18,525 nt of DNA from Clostridia bacterium (GTDB lineage: Bacteria; Bacillota; Clostridia; TANB77; CAG-508), in the NCBI GenBank assembly GCA_900752095.1, contig CAADUD010000163.1, positions 1 to 18,525 on the forward strand, written 5' to 3'. The notes beneath the pieces were generated by a model. It saw only the letters and a list, made by a program, of their open reading frames with translations, had not been told where the DNA came from and did no database searches. The position numbers were made by a program, and so were the translations under genes. Each line of letters opens with the position of its first letter. Positions within the stretch are counted from its first letter, which is position 1. Of this stretch, positions 14,885-18,525 are shown piece by piece.

Positions 14885-15826
14885 TTACTTTAAAAAACCA
14901 TTAATAATTTGTTCTTCAGCCTCTTGTTCAGTAAGGCCAAGAGTCATTAACTTTATTAATTGCTCACCTGCAATTTTTCCAATAGCAGCCTCATGAATTA
15001 AGCTAGCGTCTACATTATTTGCTACAATTTTTGGGGTAGAAATTACTTTACCATGTCCCATAATAATTGCATCACATTCCACATGACCAAAACATTTATT
15101 ATTTCCATTTACATCAGAGATAAATTCTTGTACAGAATTATCTTGTGCAATGGAACGAGAAGCAATATGAACACTAGAATTTTCACCATTTAAATTAATG
15201 TTAAAAATACTTTTAGCAGTTTGGTTACCAGTAGTCATCATACGTTCTGTAATAATTAAACTAGTATTGTTTCCAAGTTCTCCTTTCGTTTCACGAATGG
15301 TAGAAGTTACCCCTTTTATTTGAACACTTTCCATTTCTAAACTAGAACCATCCTCTAAATATAGTATGGTTTGAGGATTTAAAATTTTTCCTCCGGTTCC
15401 TGCACCTTCACCATAATGTTTTTCTACATATTTTACTTTAGCACCTTTTGCTAAGTGGAAAGTATGAATTCCATCATGCTGAGCTGTTTCACAAGTAGAG
15501 TTATGAATACCACAACCTGCAATAATTACTACATCTGCATTTTCTCCAATGTAAAAGTCGTTATAAACTAAATCAGTAAAACCACCTTGTGTTAAAATAA
15601 CAGGAATATGTACACTTTCATTTTGGGTATTTGGTTTTACTATAATATCAATACCGGGTTTGTCCTGCTTTGTTACAATATCAATATTAGCAGTAGTATT
15701 TCTAGAAATTCCTTTTCCATTTTCACGAATATTATATGCACCGAAAGGTGTTTTTTCAATATCTGCTACTGCTTTTAATAAATTTTTTTCAATCGCATCT
15801 AATTTATTTTCAATTTCATTACTCAT
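14885..15826 (-). CDS. smsB: SufB/SufD-type scaffold of a minimal iron-sulfur assembly system (SmsB-like)
   Basis: Scaffold on which Fe-S clusters are thought to be built together with the ATPase encoded upstream. 313 residues, about two thirds of E. coli SufB: it keeps the right-handed beta-helix core and C-terminal domain but lacks most of the N-terminal part. Candidate ligands are C105 and C112 in IIAGCGIHNSTCE, C245, C251 in HVECDAIIMG (position of the SufB assembly Cys), and H278 in LIHEAAIGKIAGEQ (the SufB/SufD E/H site). The ending LTEQEAEEQIINGFLK is typical of SufB/SufD. The ATG overlaps the end of the ATPase gene by 8 bases, with AGGAGG inside that gene, so translation is coupled. 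No sufS, sufU, sufD or sufA is adjacent. Older annotations call such proteins SufB or SufD; the two-gene layout and size fit the SUF-like minimal system better. Confidence 0.85.
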   Translation of the reverse strand: MSNEIENKLDAIEKNLLKAVADIEKTPFGAYNIRENGKGISRNTTANIDIVTKQDKPGIDIIVKPNTQNESVHIPVILTQGGFTDLVYNDFYIGENADVVIIAGCGIHNSTCETAQHDGIHTFHLAKGAKVKYVEKHYGEGAGTGGKILNPQTILYLEDGSSLEMESVQIKGVTSTIRETKGELGNNTSLIITERMMTTGNQTAKSIFNINLNGENSSVHIASRSIAQDNSVQEFISDVNGNNKCFGHVECDAIIMGHGKVISTPKIVANNVDASLIHEAAIGKIAGEQLIKLMTLGLTEQEAEEQIINGFLK

Positions 15827-16553
15827 TTACATTTCCTCCTTTTTTTATCATTACTTTACATGGTCTTGTCGTATCATTTAAAAGTAAAGGAAGAATTTTT
15901 TCTTTTTGACCAACAGCTTGTACTTTGCCATCTGTTAATAATACAATTTCATCAGCAATATTTAAAATTCTTTCTTGGTGGGAAATAATTACAATAGAAG
16001 AATTTTGAATTTCATTATGCATTTTTTCAAATACACCTATTAAGTTAGAAAAGCTCCATAAATCAATTCCTGCCTCTGGTTCATCAAAAACAGTAAGCTT
16101 TGATTTTTTTGCAGCAACCATAGCAATTTCAATACGTTTTAATTCTCCACCAGAAAGAGAAGAGCTAATTTCTCTATTTAAATAGTCTTTGGCACATAAA
16201 CCTACATCAGACAAATAATTGCATGCTTCATAAAGTTTAATTTGGTTACCTGCAGAAAGTTCAATTAAGTCCTTTACCGTTAGACCTTTAAATTTAACAG
16301 GTTGCTGAAAAGCAAAACCAATCCCTAATTTTGCTCTTTCGGTAATCCCCATTTTAGTAATATCTTGTCCTTCCAATAAAATATTACCAGAGTCTGGTTT
16401 TAAAATACCCATAATAATTTTAGCAAGGGTTGATTTACCAGAACCATTAGGACCAGTAATAGCAACCAACTTACTATTATCTATTTTTAAATTGATATTA
16501 TCTAATATTTGTTTATTATCTCTAAAAAAAGATATGTTTTTTAATTCTAACAT
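15819..16553 (-). CDS. smsC: SufC-type ATPase of the minimal iron-sulfur assembly system (SmsC-like)
   Basis: Soluble ABC-type ATPase of 244 residues that would power cluster assembly on the neighbouring scaffold. Walker A GPNGSGKST at 34-42, Q-loop AFQQP (Q83), signature LSGGE (133-137), Walker B TVFDEPEAGID with D157-E158, and the switch His192 in ISHQERI. The FAFQQP, FDEPEAGID and HQERIL phrases separate SufC-like ATPases from transporter subunits, and no membrane permease gene is nearby. AAGGAGG stands 6 bases before the ATG. The stop codon lies in the start region of smsB (8-base overlap), so the two are one operon driven by the promoter at 16591-16619. Confidence 0.88.
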   Translation of the reverse strand: MLELKNISFFRDNKQILDNINLKIDNSKLVAITGPNGSGKSTLAKIIMGILKPDSGNILLEGQDITKMGITERAKLGIGFAFQQPVKFKGLTVKDLIELSAGNQIKLYEACNYLSDVGLCAKDYLNREISSSLSGGELKRIEIAMVAAKKSKLTVFDEPEAGIDLWSFSNLIGVFEKMHNEIQNSSIVIISHQERILNIADEIVLLTDGKVQAVGQKEKILPLLLNDTTRPCKVMIKKGGNVNE

Positions 16554-16590
16554 AGTTTACCTCCTTTTTGTTAGTTTTTTCAGGTCATTA

Positions 16591-16619
16591 TTGTATCATA
16601 AAATAGAAGAAAATTCAAC
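16591..16619 (-). promoter_or_regulatory. Promoter of the smsCB operon
   Basis: On the minus strand TTGAAT (16614-16619), 17-base spacer, TACAAT (16591-16596), with TGA just before giving an extended -10. No IscR-type operator is recognised. Confidence 0.65.
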
Positions 16620-16706
16620 ACACACCTTATTCAAACATAGAAGATAATTCAAGGAGGAATAAGAACAAAAGAAAACTTTTATGAAGAGCTAACAAGGTAT
16701 TTTAAC

Positions 16707-17732
16707 TCATAATAATTTTTCTAAGATTTGTACTGCATTGCTGGCAGCACCTTTTCTTAAATTATCGGCCACCACCCATAAATTAACACCAAAAGGAACA
16801 CTAAAATCTCTACGAATTCTGCCTATTAAAACCTTATCTTGGTTGTTAGCATCTAATGCAGTAGGATAAATTCCTTTTTCTATACAATCTTTTACCATAA
16901 TTCCATTAGAATTTTTTAATTTATTTTTTAAATGTTCTAAATCAAAATCTTTTTCAAATTCCACATTAATGGCTTCACTATGACAATTAAAAATAGGTAC
17001 TCTTACTGTAGTAGCAGTAATTTTTAAGTTTGGCTTTTTTAAAATTTTTCTAGTTTCTTGTATCATCTTTTCTTCTTCTTTGGTATAACCATTTTCCAAA
17101 AAAATATCAATATATGGTAAACAATTACTAAAAATAGGGAAAGAAAATTTTTGTAAAGCATAGTTCCCATCTTGATTTTCTAAAATCGATTTAGAATTAT
17201 CATAATGGTAAATGCCGTTTTGTAAATCCAGTACACCTTTATATCCACTACCAGAAACAGCCTGATAAGTGGAATATACAATTCTCTTAATTTCGTAGGC
17301 TTCATCTAAAGGCTTTAAGGAAACTACAGCTTGTATGGTAGAACAATTAGGGTTAGCTATAATACCATGATGATGCTTAATTTCTTCTGCATTTACTTCT
17401 GGAACAATTAAAGGAACATTAGAATCCATACGAAAGTAACTACTGTTATCAATTACAGTACAACCTTTAGAAACTGCAATTGGTGCATATTTTTTAGCAA
17501 CATTTCCACCTGCAGAAAAAATAGCAAAGTCAAAGACTTCATTAAAAGAAGCTTCTGTTAATTCTTGTATGATATAAGTTTTTCCTAAAAAATAGATTTT
17601 TTTGCCTTTAGAGCGAGAAGAAGCAAAAAAAGAATATTCTGAAATAGGTAATTTTTTTTCTTCTAGTACTTTTAAAATGGTTTGCCCGACTAATCCAGTA
17701 GCACCAACAATTGCAAGTTTAAATTTTTTCAT
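16707..17732 (-). CDS. asd: Aspartate-semialdehyde dehydrogenase
   Basis: NADPH-dependent reduction of aspartyl phosphate to aspartate semialdehyde, the branch point to lysine/DAP and to threonine and methionine. 341 residues, normal length. Rossmann motif GATGLVG (10-16), FSAGGNVAK (72-80), catalytic Cys130 in ANPNCSTIQ, Q157 in TYQAVSGSG, R244 and the general-base His251 in RVPIFNCHSEA, and the C-terminal DNLRKGAASNAVQILE. The ATG at 17732 is preferred: AGGAG lies 10 bases upstream, while the in-frame TTG at 17741 is only 4 bases from it. It shares a 122-base divergent region with the gene at 17855. DapA and DapB, encoded further along the same strand, carry its product onward. Confidence 0.95.
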   Translation of the reverse strand: MKKFKLAIVGATGLVGQTILKVLEEKKLPISEYSFFASSRSKGKKIYFLGKTYIIQELTEASFNEVFDFAIFSAGGNVAKKYAPIAVSKGCTVIDNSSYFRMDSNVPLIVPEVNAEEIKHHHGIIANPNCSTIQAVVSLKPLDEAYEIKRIVYSTYQAVSGSGYKGVLDLQNGIYHYDNSKSILENQDGNYALQKFSFPIFSNCLPYIDIFLENGYTKEEEKMIQETRKILKKPNLKITATTVRVPIFNCHSEAINVEFEKDFDLEHLKNKLKNSNGIMVKDCIEKGIYPTALDANNQDKVLIGRIRRDFSVPFGVNLWVVADNLRKGAASNAVQILEKLL

Positions 17733-17854
17733 AAACAACACACTCCTAGTAATTGATATGATATTAGACTATAAAAAATTCAAAAAAAGAATTGTATTCT
17801 ATAAAAGAATATATTAAAATTAATCTATTAGTATAAACGAAAGGACGGAAAAAT

Positions 17855-18373
17855 ATGAAAAATAATGGATTAAGTGATTTTTTAAAATTTGCTTATCAAT
17901 GTGGAAAAGTAGAAGAAATACAAAAGGCATTTGAAGAATTTCCAGTAGAAAAAGAATTTCATCAAGGAAAAATAGAAAATTTATTAACAGTAGCAGAAGA
18001 AAATGAAGAATATTCTACTTATCAAATTGGAGATATTGTATTTGTAAAAAAATACTCCTATCAAAATGGAAAAGAAGGAAATAATCATTTGTTTGTTATT
18101 ATAGACCAAAATAATATAGCTGTTCCAATTGAAAATTTTGGAATGTTAATATCCTCTAAGATAGATAAAGTAAAATATTGTGCTAATAAATTAATTGAAA
18201 AAAATAAAAGCAATGGGCTTAATACAGATAGTATTGTAAAAACAGATGTAGTTTATAAAATTTTAAATAATCAGATTTTGTTTAAAATTGGAACAGTAGA
18301 AAAAGAAAACTTAGAAAAATATAAAGCAAGTTTTATAGAAATTAATCAGAAAAAAGATGATTTAAAAATGTAA
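17855..18373 (+). CDS. PemK/MazF-like protein with helical N-terminal extension
   Basis: 172 residues. The part from about 57 resembles the PemK/MazF fold: QIGDIVFVKKYSY (opening beta-strand, 57-69), NHLFVIID (77-84, second strand), VPI, ISSK, then GLNTDSIVKTDVVYKI (121-136) and FKIGTVEKENLEKYK (143-157), which parallels the closing strands and helix of MazF. Members with this fold include ribosome-independent mRNA interferases; activity here is not shown, and the Arg of the usual catalytic loop is not obvious (a Lys/Asn replaces it). Residues 1-50 are a charged, probably helical extension (FLKFAYQCGKVEEIQKAFEEFPVEKEF) absent from simple MazF. No separate antitoxin gene is found on either side; the extension could take that role. 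AAAGGACGG precedes the ATG. It could instead be a non-toxic member of the fold. Confidence 0.6.
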   Translation: MKNNGLSDFLKFAYQCGKVEEIQKAFEEFPVEKEFHQGKIENLLTVAEENEEYSTYQIGDIVFVKKYSYQNGKEGNNHLFVIIDQNNIAVPIENFGMLISSKIDKVKYCANKLIEKNKSNGLNTDSIVKTDVVYKILNNQILFKIGTVEKENLEKYKASFIEINQKKDDLKM

Positions 18374-18493
18374 GGTTAATTTTCTTGAAAAATAGAAAAA
18401 ATAGAAATAAATCTCTTGAAAATTAAAAATAGGTAGTATAGAATAAAAATAATTAAAAAATAGAGAAAAAACAAAAGAGGAGGAGAAAGAAAA

Positions 18494-18525
18494 ATGAACA
18501 AAAGTAGTAAAAACGTTGGAATTGT
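18494..18525 (+). CDS. Start of an unidentified gene (cut by window end)
   Basis: ATG at 18494 behind a strong AGAGGAGGAG ribosome binding site. Only MNKSSKNVGIV is visible. A basic N-terminus followed by VGIV would fit the first strand of a nucleotide-binding fold, but too little is present to name it. Confidence 0.5.
   Translation, partial: MNKSSKNVGI

Overview
The window comes from a low-G+C Gram-positive bacterium, most likely an anaerobic member of the Clostridia. The reasons are the very AT-rich DNA, AGGAGG-type ribosome binding sites, many TTG starts (dxs, dinB, the DUF4363 gene, dapA), a sortase-anchored surface protein, the MEP isoprenoid pathway, and a two-gene SUF-like iron-sulfur assembly operon of the kind typical of anaerobes. 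Genus and species cannot be read from the sequence. The standard code fits (TGG for Trp, TGA as stop). No rRNA, tRNA, CRISPR array or intact transposase was seen.

Layout. 1-1450 (minus) is a nearly complete secreted von Willebrand A protein with an IPQTG wall-anchor motif; its last residues lie outside the window. 1695-2158 is a decayed gene whose tail is a GC-rich, C-ending-codon patch unlike anything around it. 2159-2492 holds a hairpin terminator, half of a dispersed palindromic repeat, and a promoter for dxs that overlaps that repeat. On the plus strand follow dxs (isoprenoid precursors), ylmH (S4 RNA-binding protein), dinB (Y-family polymerase behind a consensus promoter with two LexA-like half-palindromes), a small Cys-rich two-helix membrane protein with a 5' leader hairpin, a eukaryotic-type UDP-sugar pyrophosphorylase, and glmU. 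A 20-bp-stem palindrome lies between glmU and a convergent small 4-TM membrane gene. Next comes the DUF421/DUF4363 pair on the plus strand.

From 12117 to 17732 everything is on the minus strand: asd, smsC-smsB, dapA, an HD-domain gene and dapB. Asd, DapA and DapB perform consecutive steps from aspartyl phosphate to tetrahydrodipicolinate, the precursor of diaminopimelate and lysine, but they are separate units with other genes between them. A plus-strand PemK/MazF-like gene and the first codons of another gene close the window.

The observation I rate highest is the pairing of a UAP1-type pyrophosphorylase with a GlmU whose uridyltransferase domain has lost its nucleotide-binding signature and metal-ligand Asp but keeps an intact acetyltransferase domain. 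This suggests that the last two steps of UDP-GlcNAc synthesis are split between two neighbouring genes. Second are the SmsCB-like iron-sulfur operon and the degenerate C-ending-codon cassette.
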